NCBI GenBank assembly: GCA_013287335.1
Contig: JABDDZ010000004.1
Coordinates: 1-52,088, forward strand
DNA length: 52,088 nt
Source: Chlamydiota bacterium
GTDB lineage: Bacteria > Chlamydiota > Chlamydiia > Chlamydiales > JAAKFR01
Reading direction: 5' to 3'
Shown here: piece after piece, positions 42,200 to 50,702 of the stretch
Layout: each line of letters opens with the position of its first letter
Numbering within the stretch: the first letter of the stretch is position 1
The notes under the pieces: model-generated
What the model was told of the DNA's origin: nothing
The model's database searches: none
The model's input: the letters and a program-made list of their open reading frames with translations, nothing else
Made by a program: the position numbers and the translations under genes

Positions 42200-44106
42200 A
42201 TAAACTGATTGTCACATTCCTCTTTTGCTGCCTCTTTAGTGCTTTGCAAGGAGCCAATTATGGAAGCTGGAACTCCCCTATTTCTGCAGAGGCAATAGCT
42301 GTTGGGTCTACCTACATTCTCAATATGCAAATCGAAGGAGAATATACTTATTGGTCTGAAATGCGCCCTCAAAATGGAGGACGCTACACTATTGTCAGGC
42401 GAGACTCTTCAGGAAAATTGGAAGATATGACCCCGCCCGATTTCAATGTCCGTACACGCGTGCATGAATATGGAGGAGGAGCATTTACTGTCGCGAGTGG
42501 AACAATTTTTGCATCCAATGGAGTAGATGGAGCTATCTATCTCATTGAACCTGGCAGCAAACCTCGCCCATTAACAAAGGGAGAGACCCGTTTTGCAGAT
42601 ATGAAACTCACTCCCTTTGGCCTTGTAGCTGTCGGAGAATACCATGAACCTACAAAACCTGTTCTTAACTTTTTAGCTCTAATAGATCTATCAACAGGTA
42701 ACTACAAAAAACTCGCCAGCGATCATGATTTTTACTCCTCTCCGGCCCTTAGCCCTGATGGAAAAAAGATCGCCTGGATCTCTTGGAATCATCCCCAAAT
42801 GCCCTGGACAAATACAGAGTTATGGATTGCTGAATTTGGCTCCGAAGGAGAATTGCAAGGAGAGCAGCAGATTTGCGGATCTATCCCAGAGTCGATCTTT
42901 CAGCCGCAGTGGTCTCCAGATGGGACACTCTACTTTGTCACCGACCGAGATTCTGGATGGTGGAATTTGCACGCGCTTACAAGTCAGGGGGTCGAAAATG
43001 TCTATCCGATGGAAGCAGAGACAGCAGAACCTCTTTGGACATTTGGTCTTTCTACCTATGCCTTTCTTGGGAATAAGATTGTTTTCACCTACAACAGAAA
43101 GGGAAGATGGCATCTTGCTATTCTAGATCCTAAAACCAAAAAGTTAGAAAAAATAAAAAGGGAGGGAACCTACCTCCATCAATTACGTAGCAATGGCTCT
43201 TGCGTGCAATTTTTAGAGCAGCATCCGACAAAAAGTGAATCTCTGATTCAAATTAAGGAGGGTTTTACCACCACTCTCTATAGCGCACCCTTTTCTTTTG
43301 AAGAGGGATATCTTAGCAAACCTATGCACATTACCTTTCCAAGCGGAGAGCGCATAGCCCATGGCTTTTTCTATTTCCCACAGAATAAAGACTATAAAGA
43401 TCAATGGAATGAAAAACCTCCTCTTATAGTCATGATTCATGGAGGCCCTACAGCCCAAGCAAGCAATTCTTTGCACCTCGAACACCAATTCTGGACTAGT
43501 CGCGGATTTGCTCTTCTCGATGTGAATTATGGCGGGAGCACAGGCTATGGGAGAAGCTACCGCTGCCTCCTCGATCACAATTGGGGAGTAGTTGATGTAG
43601 AAGATTGTGTCAATGGTGCGCTCTTTTTAGTGCGGAGCGGGCTTGTCGATGGAAATAAGCTTGCCATCCGTGGTAAGAGCGCCGGCGGCTATACTACCCT
43701 TGCAGCTCTTTGCTTTACTAAGACCTTTAACGTCGGAGCAAGCTACTATGGCATTGCAGATATCACTGCTTTAGCACTTGAAACCCATAAATTTGAGAAG
43801 AGCTATGCGGAGCAGCTCATTGGGAAATATCCAGAAGAGAAACAGCTTTGGGAGAGCCGCTCTCCTATTAATTCTGTAGATCAGATCACCTCCCCGCTTA
43901 TTCTTTTTCAAGGGGAAGAGGATCCCATTGTCCCTAAAAACCAGTCCATCATGATTTATGAAGCTCTTAAAAAAAGAGGGGTCCCTGTGGAATTGCATCT
44001 TTTTCGAGGTGCAGGGCATGGTTTTAGAAAAGCAAAGAATATCGTCGATTCACTCAACTATGAAGCAGAATTTTACCTAAAAGTCTTTAATGATGCCGCC
44101 GCCTAG
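42196..44106 (+). CDS. Secreted S9-family prolyl oligopeptidase
   Basis: The 636-residue protein has a signal peptide (about residues 1-19), a beta-propeller of WD-like blades (YSSPALSPDGKKIAWISWNH, FQPQWSPDGTLYFVTDRDSG) and a C-terminal alpha/beta-hydrolase domain from about residue 380. The catalytic triad is visible: Ser495 in GKSAGG, Asp576 in GEEDPIVP and His608 in GAGHGF. Conserved MIHGGPT and VNYGGSTGYG supply the oxyanion and substrate regions. Such enzymes cut short peptides, often after proline or acyl residues, and may feed peptide uptake. Start and LysR stop overlap as ATGA. Its 3' end overlaps the convergent mnmA by 30 bases. Confidence 0.93.
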   Translation: MNKLIVTFLFCCLFSALQGANYGSWNSPISAEAIAVGSTYILNMQIEGEYTYWSEMRPQNGGRYTIVRRDSSGKLEDMTPPDFNVRTRVHEYGGGAFTVASGTIFASNGVDGAIYLIEPGSKPRPLTKGETRFADMKLTPFGLVAVGEYHEPTKPVLNFLALIDLSTGNYKKLASDHDFYSSPALSPDGKKIAWISWNHPQMPWTNTELWIAEFGSEGELQGEQQICGSIPESIFQPQWSPDGTLYFVTDRDSGWWNLHALTSQGVENVYPMEAETAEPLWTFGLSTYAFLGNKIVFTYNRKGRWHLAILDPKTKKLEKIKREGTYLHQLRSNGSCVQFLEQHPTKSESLIQIKEGFTTTLYSAPFSFEEGYLSKPMHITFPSGERIAHGFFYFPQNKDYKDQWNEKPPLIVMIHGGPTAQASNSLHLEHQFWTSRGFALLDVNYGGSTGYGRSYRCLLDHNWGVVDVEDCVNGALFLVRSGLVDGNKLAIRGKSAGGYTTLAALCFTKTFNVGASYYGIADITALALETHKFEKSYAEQLIGKYPEEKQLWESRSPINSVDQITSPLILFQGEEDPIVPKNQSIMIYEALKKRGVPVELHLFRGAGHGFRKAKNIVDSLNYEAEFYLKVFNDAAA

Positions 44107-45150
44107 ACAGATCTTGCCTTGATAAAAGACAACGGATTGGCCAGGAGTGAGAGCCTTTTGAGGAGTTTCAAAGAGCACTTCATGGAAGCCCTCTTCTCTA
44201 GCAATAAGTTGACATGGGACATCGGGAGTGCGATAGCGGACCTTCACAGTGCAAGAGAGAGGCAAATGGGGAGGAGTTGCAACCCAAGAGAGCTCACTCG
44301 CTATTAGGCTAGGCTTGTAGAGCATGGGGTGATCCTCCCCCTGCACGACAATGACACTATTTGTCTCCATCTCTTTAGCTACAACAAACCAGGCAGCCCC
44401 CTCCCCTCCTATTCCCATCCCCTTACGCTGGCCAATTGTAAAAAAATGGGCCCCCTCATGAGTGCCAACCTCTTTGCCAAGAAGAGTTTTAAAAGGGCCA
44501 GGTTTTTTCGGTAAGTAGCGAGAGAGAAACTCGGGAAAATTCCTTTTGCCAACAAAACAGATCCCGGTACTATCTTTTTTTTGAGCGGTGATAAGGCTAT
44601 TGTCAAGGGCGATCTTTCTTACCTCGCTCTTTTGCAGATCTCCCACAGGAAAGAGAACTTTTTCAAGTTGTTTTTCTTGTAGGGTATAAAGAAAGTAGCT
44701 CTGATCTTTATTTGCATCCACTCCCCGTAAAAGATGCCATTTCCCATCAATTTTCTCTTTTTGGCAATAGTGGCCCGTTGCCAAATAATCTGCCCCCAGC
44801 TCAAGGGCTTTATCTAAAAAGTGGTGAAACTTAATCTCCCGGTTGCAGAGAATATCGGGATTCGGAGTGAGTCCCTTTTGGAATTGCTTTAAACAGTAGC
44901 TAAAGACCTGTTCCCAATACTCTTTTGCAAAATTAACTGTGTAAAAAGGGATATCTAAAGTGGCGCAGACAGCCACAATATCCTCATAATCAGCTACTGC
45001 CGGACAGTCCTCATCCTCTTCCCAATTGCGCATGAAAAGAGCGATCACGTGAGCTCCGGCTCTCTTCATAAGAAGCGCTGTCACAGAGGAGTCTACCCCC
45101 CCCGACATGCCAACGACAACTCTCTTGCCTTGTAAAAAAGAGAAATCCAT
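44077..45150 (-). CDS. mnmA: tRNA-specific 2-thiouridylase
   Basis: Adds sulphur at C2 of uridine 34 in tRNAs for Lys, Glu and Gln (also called TrmU). The 357-residue protein has the ATP-pyrophosphatase loop GMSGGVDSSVTALLMK, the first catalytic cysteine in NPDILCNREIKFHHFL and the second in KDSTGICFVGKR. GAHFFTIGQRKGMGIGG and a C-terminal beta-barrel complete it. C. trachomatis carries the gene just after clpC (CT287, from memory). Here the transporter, LysR and S9 genes have been placed in between. Confidence 0.97.
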   Translation of the reverse strand: MDFSFLQGKRVVVGMSGGVDSSVTALLMKRAGAHVIALFMRNWEEDEDCPAVADYEDIVAVCATLDIPFYTVNFAKEYWEQVFSYCLKQFQKGLTPNPDILCNREIKFHHFLDKALELGADYLATGHYCQKEKIDGKWHLLRGVDANKDQSYFLYTLQEKQLEKVLFPVGDLQKSEVRKIALDNSLITAQKKDSTGICFVGKRNFPEFLSRYLPKKPGPFKTLLGKEVGTHEGAHFFTIGQRKGMGIGGEGAAWFVVAKEMETNSVIVVQGEDHPMLYKPSLIASELSWVATPPHLPLSCTVKVRYRTPDVPCQLIAREEGFHEVLFETPQKALTPGQSVVFYQGKICLGGGIIKDF

Positions 45151-45155
45151 AAAAA

Positions 45156-46127
45156 TTAGGTATTTGTGTAAGAAGAAGGATAAATATTGAGATACATCTC
45201 CTTGACAATTTTTTCAGAAAAATCTTTCAGTGCAGGGGTAATACGCGTGCTGTATGTTAGTTCGGAGTGTTCGGAGACACTCAACTCTCTATTGAGTAGA
45301 ATGCAACAATTATATAAATAGTTGCCTAAATAAGTTACTTTCTCTCTTGCTTCGACTGAATCAGATGCGCCTTCGTCAACGATAGCCTCGATCTTTTTAA
45401 CAAGAAAAAAAGCGCACTCCTCATAGGTCTCTTCCCCCTTTTTAGCGCGGTCAATCTGACCCGTAGGGATAGAAAAATGCTCTTCGACGCTTCTACCTAC
45501 AAACCTCTTCCAAAATGCCTCTTCTTTTTTGAGGGGTAGCTGACGAAGCTTATCTTTATAAGGAGCAAGTTTCTCCTGGCCCGATCTAATAAACATTTTT
45601 TGAAGTATCGGAGCGAAACTATGTTCTTTTCTTTTATTTTCGACAAAAGATGCTTTGGTACAGAAACGCCATTCAAGCCCAAGAAATAGAAGAGCTGTAA
45701 AGGCAGTGACTCCCGCAGCAATCATTCTCGTTGTAAAAAGATAAGGGGCCAATTGGGGTATAAAGGGAGAAGCAAGAGCTGTCACTCCAAAAAAAAGAAA
45801 GAGAGCTCCAATAAAAAACCCAATTTTTTTGACGCACTCTCGAATTTTTTCAAAGAGAGTTGCTATTCTTTTTTTTAAGCAGCATGAGAGAACGCTTTGA
45901 GTGACAAGATATCCTCCTGCAAGGATAGATGTTATAGATGTGGTAATAAGTAGAGGGTTAGAAAAAAGGAGTTGCATTTGCGGAAGAGAAGCTGCCACAG
46001 CCAAACCTGCAGCCCCAAGAGCCAAGGTAACAACTGCTGTTACAATCAAATCTCGCCCCAGACAGGCAGCTCTTGAGTGAGGCTCAAAGCCAACTCCTGG
46101 AATAACACCTAAAACGCTCATTGTCAA
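45156..46127 (-). CDS. Inc-like four-helix membrane protein, paralogue B
   Basis: Function unknown. The 323-residue protein has two pairs of hydrophobic segments (about residues 25-78 and 95-150), then a charged cytosolic-type C-terminal half with EEAFWKRFVGRSVEEHF and KKGEETYEECAFFLVKKI. The N-terminal half is close to identical with the neighbour at 46234-47178; the C-terminal half has diverged more. This suggests selection on the tail, which would face the host if it is an Inc protein. The position next to ptsN matches the CT288 locus of C. trachomatis, which encodes an Inc protein (from memory). Confidence 0.75.
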   Translation of the reverse strand: MTMSVLGVIPGVGFEPHSRAACLGRDLIVTAVVTLALGAAGLAVAASLPQMQLLFSNPLLITTSITSILAGGYLVTQSVLSCCLKKRIATLFEKIRECVKKIGFFIGALFLFFGVTALASPFIPQLAPYLFTTRMIAAGVTAFTALLFLGLEWRFCTKASFVENKRKEHSFAPILQKMFIRSGQEKLAPYKDKLRQLPLKKEEAFWKRFVGRSVEEHFSIPTGQIDRAKKGEETYEECAFFLVKKIEAIVDEGASDSVEAREKVTYLGNYLYNCCILLNRELSVSEHSELTYSTRITPALKDFSEKIVKEMYLNIYPSSYTNT

Positions 46128-46155
46128 ACCCTCTAATTTGCTTAAGAGTTTAACA

Positions 46156-46228
46156 CATTTCTTGAATTAATCAAAAATTAATAATTATTTGAGGGAGCCT
46201 TCCGATACTTGATAAAATCTAGGGTGCG
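46156..46228 (-). pseudogene. Remnant of the 3' end of the ptsN-type gene, left by tandem duplication
   Basis: The stretch corresponds to 47217-47281, which covers the last codons of the HTH-PTS gene and its downstream flank. Reading leftwards it gives LDFIK, then one lost base, then EGSLK and the stop codon TAA (complement of 46185-46187). The intact gene reads LDFIKHWEGSLK. Only about 40 coding bases remain, so this is a scar and not a gene. Confidence 0.8.
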
Positions 46229-46233
46229 AAAAA

Positions 46234-47178
46234 TCAAATTTTATTATGCACATCATTGAGAATTATTTTAGCCCTTTCTCTGATTCCTTCGGTAATTCCG
46301 GGAGCTTTTTTCGCCAGAAGCATTAGTATTTCACAATCTTTTTCATTCTCAAAGAGAATACAAACATTGTAGAGATAACTTACTAGAGAATTGAGTTTTT
46401 CTACTTTCATCTCAGGGTGATCCTTTAATGCAAGAATATATTGGATTTTTTGCATCAAAAAGAGGGTATATTCCTCATAGGTCTCTTCTTTATTTTTAGC
46501 TCGAGCAATTTGATCCTCACTGATCTCAAAATGCTCTTCGGCGCTTTTACCTACCAACTGCTTCCAAAACGCCTCTTCTTCAGAGGGAGAGAAAAGCTTA
46601 CAAAGCTTACCTTGGTAAGGCGCGAGTTTCTTCTGACCCAATTGAATAAAAAGATTTTGAGTCATCTGTGAGGGACCTGCCTCTTTTCTTTTATTTTCGA
46701 CCAAAGGTGCTTTGACAGAAAGACGCCATTCAAGGCCAAGAAAGAGAAGAGCTGTAAAGGCTGTTACACCCGCAGCGATCATTCTCGTTGTAAAAAGATA
46801 TGGCGTCAATTGAGGTATAAAAGATGAGGCAAGGGCTGTAGCTCCAGCAAGAAGGAAGAGAACCCCGATAAAAAGCCCAATTTTTTTGACGCACTCTCGA
46901 ATTTTTTCAAAGAGAGTTGTCACCTTATTTTTTAGGCAGCAAGAGAGAATGCTTTGAGTGACAAGATATCCTCCTGCAAGGATAGATGTTAAAGATGTGG
47001 TAATAAGCATGGGGTTAGAAAAAACGAGTTGCATTTGGGGAAGAGAAGCTGCAAAAGCCAAACCTGCAACTCCAAGTGCTAGAGCAACACCTGCTGTGAC
47101 AATCAAATCTCGGCCTATACAGGCAGCTCTTGAGTTAGGCTCAAAGCCAACTCCTGGAATAGCACCTAAAACGTTCAT
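46234..47178 (-). CDS. Inc-like four-helix membrane protein, paralogue A
   Basis: Function unknown. The 314-residue product shares with paralogue B the start VLGAIPGVGFEPNSRAAC, two pairs of hydrophobic segments (about residues 22-75 and 93-148) and the tail motifs EEAFWKQLVGKSAEEHF and NKEETYEEYTLFLMQKI. The last 80 residues differ clearly between the two. It lies 63 bases behind the ptsN-type gene. The remnant of that gene between A and B shows that A keeps the ancestral position and B is the product of a duplication that carried along the end of ptsN. Confidence 0.75.
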   Translation of the reverse strand: MNVLGAIPGVGFEPNSRAACIGRDLIVTAGVALALGVAGLAFAASLPQMQLVFSNPMLITTSLTSILAGGYLVTQSILSCCLKNKVTTLFEKIRECVKKIGLFIGVLFLLAGATALASSFIPQLTPYLFTTRMIAAGVTAFTALLFLGLEWRLSVKAPLVENKRKEAGPSQMTQNLFIQLGQKKLAPYQGKLCKLFSPSEEEAFWKQLVGKSAEEHFEISEDQIARAKNKEETYEEYTLFLMQKIQYILALKDHPEMKVEKLNSLVSYLYNVCILFENEKDCEILMLLAKKAPGITEGIRERAKIILNDVHNKI

Positions 47179-47241
47179 AGTAAAAAACCCCTAAAACCTG
47201 CCCTTTTAGTTTAACATATTTTTGAATTAATAAGAACTTAA

Positions 47242-47970
47242 TTATTTGAGAGAGCCTTCCCAGTGTTTGATAAAGTCAAGAAGGCGAGTTTTTTGGGGCT
47301 GGGTGTGAAGGATTGCCCGGATCTTTTCATTAGAGACAAGGTGGGCGATTTTAGAGAGGAGATGAAGATGGTTTTTATCTTCACATGCAAAGATAAAAAA
47401 GAGAACATTGACAGGCTGGCCATCAAGAGCTCCAAATTCAATGGGCTGCTTGGGAAAAACAATCGAGACGACATCAAAATGGGTGTTGAGTAAAAAATCT
47501 CTTGTGTGGGGAACTGCAATCCCATGGCCTAAAGCTGTAGAGTTCAGCCGTTCCCGATCCAAAAAAAGATCTGAAAGCACTTCGGGATCAAGATCAAAAC
47601 GTTTGCAGAGAAGGCGCATCGTCCCGCGAATCACCTCTTCTTTATTCTCTCCGGGAAGGTCGGTAATAACCTCGCCGCGATAGAGAGCGCGATAAAGGCT
47701 AAATTGCATATTTCCAGAAGATTGAGTCGGAGGTCTCTCAACAATAAGATCCTCCTCTTCTTTCTTTCTGCTATCAATGGCAAGTCCAAGCTTCTGCTGC
47801 ATCAGCCAATCTTCAATCTCATTCCTTGAAAAGCGGTATTGGCGATTAAGTCTGTAAGCGGGAATTTTTCCATCAACAAGCCATCTGCGAATAGTAGTTT
47901 CGGAGACACTTAAAAGCTCTGCTACATCTTTGATTTTAAGATCCACTGACTTTAAATTACACCCCTTCAA
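47242..47970 (-). CDS. ptsN: PTS IIA-type protein with N-terminal helix-turn-helix domain
   Basis: The 242-residue protein joins an excisionase/MerR-like DNA-binding domain (about residues 10-60: KIKDVAELLSVSETTIRRWL, YRLNRQYRFSRNEIEDWL) to a PTS EIIA domain of the nitrogen/fructose type (about residues 90-242). The phospho-accepting histidine lies in GHGIAVPHTRD. Without sugar permeases this is presumably a regulator whose DNA binding responds to phosphorylation. C. trachomatis has two ptsN genes in tandem here, and the second also carries a DNA-binding domain (CT290, from memory). It overlaps the plain ptsN upstream by 14 bases. Confidence 0.92.
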   Translation of the reverse strand: MKGCNLKSVDLKIKDVAELLSVSETTIRRWLVDGKIPAYRLNRQYRFSRNEIEDWLMQQKLGLAIDSRKKEEEDLIVERPPTQSSGNMQFSLYRALYRGEVITDLPGENKEEVIRGTMRLLCKRFDLDPEVLSDLFLDRERLNSTALGHGIAVPHTRDFLLNTHFDVVSIVFPKQPIEFGALDGQPVNVLFFIFACEDKNHLHLLSKIAHLVSNEKIRAILHTQPQKTRLLDFIKHWEGSLK

Positions 47971-48406
47971 AAAGAGCGATAATGGCTTCTTGTGAACTCA
48001 ATTGCAACATTTTTTTTCGCCTCTCTTCGTCTTTAATTGCATAAGTCAAACGGGAAAGGAGTTGAAGATATTCTGTCTGTCTATCATCAGGCCCGCCAAT
48101 CATAAAAATCAGTCGGACAGGTAGGCCATCGATTGAATCCCAGGGAATCCCTTTAGGGTGAATGCCAATCGCTATAAAAAAAGAGGCGTAGCCGGGAAGC
48201 TTTGCATGGGGAATTGCAACCCCCATTCCAATGCCCGTAGAGACAATTTTCTCCCGGTCCAAAATGGCTTGATAAAAGGCAGAAGCGCTCTCGAGCTTTC
48301 CGACTTTATCAAGCAGAGTAACAAGCTCTTTTAAGGCAACATCTCGGCTCTCCACATCTAAAAAGATAACCTGCTTTGGATCGAGATATTTTTCTACAAG
48401 CCCCAT
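47957..48406 (-). CDS. ptsN: PTS IIA-Ntr type regulatory protein
   Basis: A 149-residue single-domain EIIA of the nitrogen-regulatory type. The active histidine is in GMGVAIPHAKLPG, preceded by the usual ILDREKIVSTGIG. I start it at ATG 48404-48406 (MGLVEKYLDP): the reading frame is open further upstream inside dut, but the family begins here and a GAGAAG ribosome binding site lies just before. Only 4 bases separate the start from the dut stop. It is one step of the accD-dut-ptsN-ptsN cluster and probably works in a phosphorelay with the HTH-bearing partner downstream. Confidence 0.93.
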   Translation of the reverse strand: MGLVEKYLDPKQVIFLDVESRDVALKELVTLLDKVGKLESASAFYQAILDREKIVSTGIGMGVAIPHAKLPGYASFFIAIGIHPKGIPWDSIDGLPVRLIFMIGGPDDRQTEYLQLLSRLTYAIKDEERRKKMLQLSSQEAIIALFEGV

Positions 48407-48410
48407 TTTA

Positions 48411-48866
48411 TCACTTCTCTCCCGTATGTCCAAATCCCCCACTTCCCCTGGCTGAAAGGAGAAGGGAAGAGGCTGATTGATACTCTGCTCGGTAGGCTTT
48501 AGCAACAACAAGCTGGGCAATTCTCATCCCGGGCTCCACTATAAAGGATTTTTTTCCATGGTTGATCAAAATCACCCCCACCTCGCCGCGGTAATCTGCG
48601 TCGATTGTTCCGGGAGTATTAAGAACTGTGATCTGATGTTTTAGAGCAAGGCCGCTTCTTGGACGCACTTGAATTTCAAAACCTTGAGGAATTTGAAGAC
48701 GAAGGCCCGTGGGGATAAGAGCAGACTCACCGGGTTCAATCAGATAGGGAGCGGACAAACAAGCGCGCACATCGGCACCGGCGGCTTCTTTGGAAGCATA
48801 TTGGGGAAGAGAGAGCTCTTGATCTCCCTCTTCGTCTAAAACTAGGATTGTAACTTCAGGATTCAT
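48411..48866 (-). CDS. dut: Deoxyuridine 5'-triphosphate nucleotidohydrolase
   Basis: Trimeric dUTPase that turns dUTP into dUMP and pyrophosphate, keeping uracil out of DNA. The 151-residue protein shows all five family motifs in order: [48 protein letters not shown] and the C-terminal [10 protein letters not shown] that closes over the active site. The gene lies 18 bases behind accD and 4 bases before ptsN on the same strand, in the conserved chlamydial accD-dut-ptsN order. Confidence 0.98.
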   Translation of the reverse strand: MNPEVTILVLDEEGDQELSLPQYASKEAAGADVRACLSAPYLIEPGESALIPTGLRLQIPQGFEIQVRPRSGLALKHQITVLNTPGTIDADYRGEVGVILINHGKKSFIVEPGMRIAQLVVAKAYRAEYQSASSLLLSARGSGGFGHTGEK

Positions 48867-48884
48867 GGCTTCATAGATACGTGA

Positions 48885-49817
48885 TTAAGAACCATCTGTC
48901 AATAGAAAGAGTTTCTGAAGAGTGCTGGAAATTTTTTTAGATGATTCCATTTTGGGAGAATTAAAAGAGGCGCGGCTATTGCCTGTAAGGTAGTCAAGAA
49001 AAAGTGCGAGCCTCTTTTTTAGGTCATGGCGGCGCACAATGCCATCGATCATTCCATGCTCTAGTAAAAATTCAGACTTTTGAGCTCCGGGAGGGAGCTT
49101 ATGCCGCGTCACCTGCTCAACAACTCTAGGGCCCGCAAAGCAGATCAGAGCTTCAGGCTCAGCGATGATGATATCTCCAAGCGAGGCGAAAGAGGCTGTC
49201 ACACCTCCGGCTGTCGGGTTTGTGAGAAGAGAGATAAATGGAAGGTTGGCTTCATGCAATTTTGCAAGGGCGGCTGATGTTTTTGCCATTTGCATCAGAG
49301 ATAAAACTGATTCTTGCATACGCGCACCACCTGATGCCGAAACAATGAGAAGAGGAAGCTTTAGCTCCAGGGCATACTCGATGAGTCTAGTCAGCCTCTC
49401 TCCTACAACAGAGCCCATCGATCCTGCCATATAATTGAAATCGAGCACTCCCAGGCAGAGTGGATGGTTTGATAGTTGACAGCTCCCCACAATGACAGCC
49501 TCATTTCCATCGGCCTTTTCTGCAGCTTTTTTAAGCCTATCTTTGTAGGGTTCAGTATCTGTAAATTTTAAAATATCGACAGGTTCTATCTCTTGAAAAA
49601 GAGGAGAGAAGCTCCCCTCATCGGCAAGGCTTTTAATACGCTCATTTGCAGTCAGCCGATAGTGATAGTCGCATTTTGGACAGCAGTTGAGATTTTGCAT
49701 GAGCTCATTGGTGTGGATCATCTCCTCGCAATGAGTGCATTTCAGCCATCCGCTAAAACCATCTGCCTTGGTGGTCTCTACTTTAATCTTTGGCTTATCC
49801 CGCGAAAACAGGCGCAT
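48885..49817 (-). CDS. accD: Acetyl-CoA carboxylase carboxyltransferase subunit beta
   Basis: Beta subunit of the carboxyltransferase that makes malonyl-CoA for fatty acid synthesis; it works with AccA, encoded elsewhere. The 310-residue protein has the N-terminal zinc finger with CTHCEEMI...CCPKCDYHY and the crotonase-like core motifs VSASGGARMQESVLSLMQM, GGVTASFASLGDI and FAGPRVVEQV. The length is normal. It starts the leftward cluster dut-ptsN-ptsN. About 150 bases separate it from sodA, with a repeat copy just at the sodA stop. Confidence 0.98.
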   Translation of the reverse strand: MRLFSRDKPKIKVETTKADGFSGWLKCTHCEEMIHTNELMQNLNCCPKCDYHYRLTANERIKSLADEGSFSPLFQEIEPVDILKFTDTEPYKDRLKKAAEKADGNEAVIVGSCQLSNHPLCLGVLDFNYMAGSMGSVVGERLTRLIEYALELKLPLLIVSASGGARMQESVLSLMQMAKTSAALAKLHEANLPFISLLTNPTAGGVTASFASLGDIIIAEPEALICFAGPRVVEQVTRHKLPPGAQKSEFLLEHGMIDGIVRRHDLKKRLALFLDYLTGNSRASFNSPKMESSKKISSTLQKLFLLTDGS

Positions 49818-49938
49818 TCTTTTTTCTTACAAGCCTCTAATTTTTAAATACTATTGAGTAAGTGCAACAATTATAGTGGTCATCAATGATTTTATTCAAC
49901 TCATGCTTATTGCATAAATGTTCCCTAAAAATTTTATT

Positions 49939-49966
49939 ACCACAGACTAGGGCTTTAGGATTTTTT
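49939..49966. repeat. Solo end sequence of the 36104-type element
   Basis: ACCACAGACTAGGGCTTTAG followed by GATTTTTT is identical in sense to the reverse complement of 36206-36233. Only one end is present here. It overlaps the stop codon of sodA, repeating the preference of this family for gene 3' ends. Confidence 0.85.
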
Positions 49967-50603
49967 ACTTACACCCGCAGCAAGTAGACTTAGACTTTGC
50001 TTTCTCCAGACGCTCAGCCACATTTGACCAGTTTACCACTTGCCAAATTGCTTTGAGGTAGTCAGGGCGCACGTTTTTATACTGCAAGTAGTACGCGTGC
50101 TCCCAAACATCGATGCCTAAAAGGGGGATAAAGCCTTGTGTCGCTTCGAGAGGATCTTGATTTGCGGTTGTAGCGATGACAAATATATCATTGGATTTGC
50201 AGTAAGAAAGCCAGCACCATCCTGATCCTTGAATGGGGCCTGCAATGCTATTAAATTTTTCAATAAATTTATCGAGTGAGCCAAATTGAGAACTTAGCCG
50301 TTCATTAAGTTCTCCTTTTGGAGCTTCTCCCCCCCCGGCTTTTTTTGGGGCAAGGTTTGTCCAAAAAATTGAGTGGTTGATGTGGCCTCCTCCATTAAAC
50401 CTAAGAGCTGGCTGAAGAGAAACGATTGCTGTGAGATCTCCTTTAGCTTCGGCTTCTGCATATTTTTGAAGGGCTGCATTTAAGCCATTGACATAAGCAT
50501 TATGGTGCTTTTTGTGGTGAAGCTCCATTATCTCGGCAGAGATAACCGGCTCGAGAGCGTTGTAATCATATGGAAGATTGGGAAGTGTAAATTCTTTGAC
50601 CAT
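49965..50603 (-). CDS. sodA: Superoxide dismutase, Mn type
   Basis: Converts superoxide to oxygen and hydrogen peroxide. The 212-residue protein has the metal-binding residues in their usual places: [42 protein letters not shown] with glutamine before GSGW favours the manganese form. The start at 50603 is supported by AGGAGA six bases before the ATG; an earlier ATG at 50621 lacks such a site. The C-terminus carries an unusual Lys/Ser tail ending in Cys-Cys-Gly-Cys-Lys, which could bind metal. The position after accD is the same as in C. trachomatis. Confidence 0.97.
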   Translation of the reverse strand: MVKEFTLPNLPYDYNALEPVISAEIMELHHKKHHNAYVNGLNAALQKYAEAEAKGDLTAIVSLQPALRFNGGGHINHSIFWTNLAPKKAGGGEAPKGELNERLSSQFGSLDKFIEKFNSIAGPIQGSGWCWLSYCKSNDIFVIATTANQDPLEATQGFIPLLGIDVWEHAYYLQYKNVRPDYLKAIWQVVNWSNVAERLEKAKSKSTCCGCK

Positions 50604-50672
50604 CGTATATCTCCTATGCATGGTTTTTTCGCGAATGATAAATCATAAGACTTTGTATAAGCAATCTATTTT

Positions 50673-50692
50673 CGGGCACGGGCACGGGCACG
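50673..50692. repeat. Short tandem repeat, three GGGCAC units
   Basis: CGGGCACGGGCACGGGCACG stands in the 81-base gap between hemD and sodA. It is GC-rich against an AT-rich background. The unit length of six bases makes slippage possible, but it is not in a coding region. Confidence 0.85.
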
Positions 50693-50702
50693 ATTAAATT
50701 TC

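Noticed and set aside
48407-48520. Longer N-terminus of the plain ptsN gene
   Set aside because: It would be read from within dut in another frame; a ribosome binding site and the family's usual start lie at 48406.
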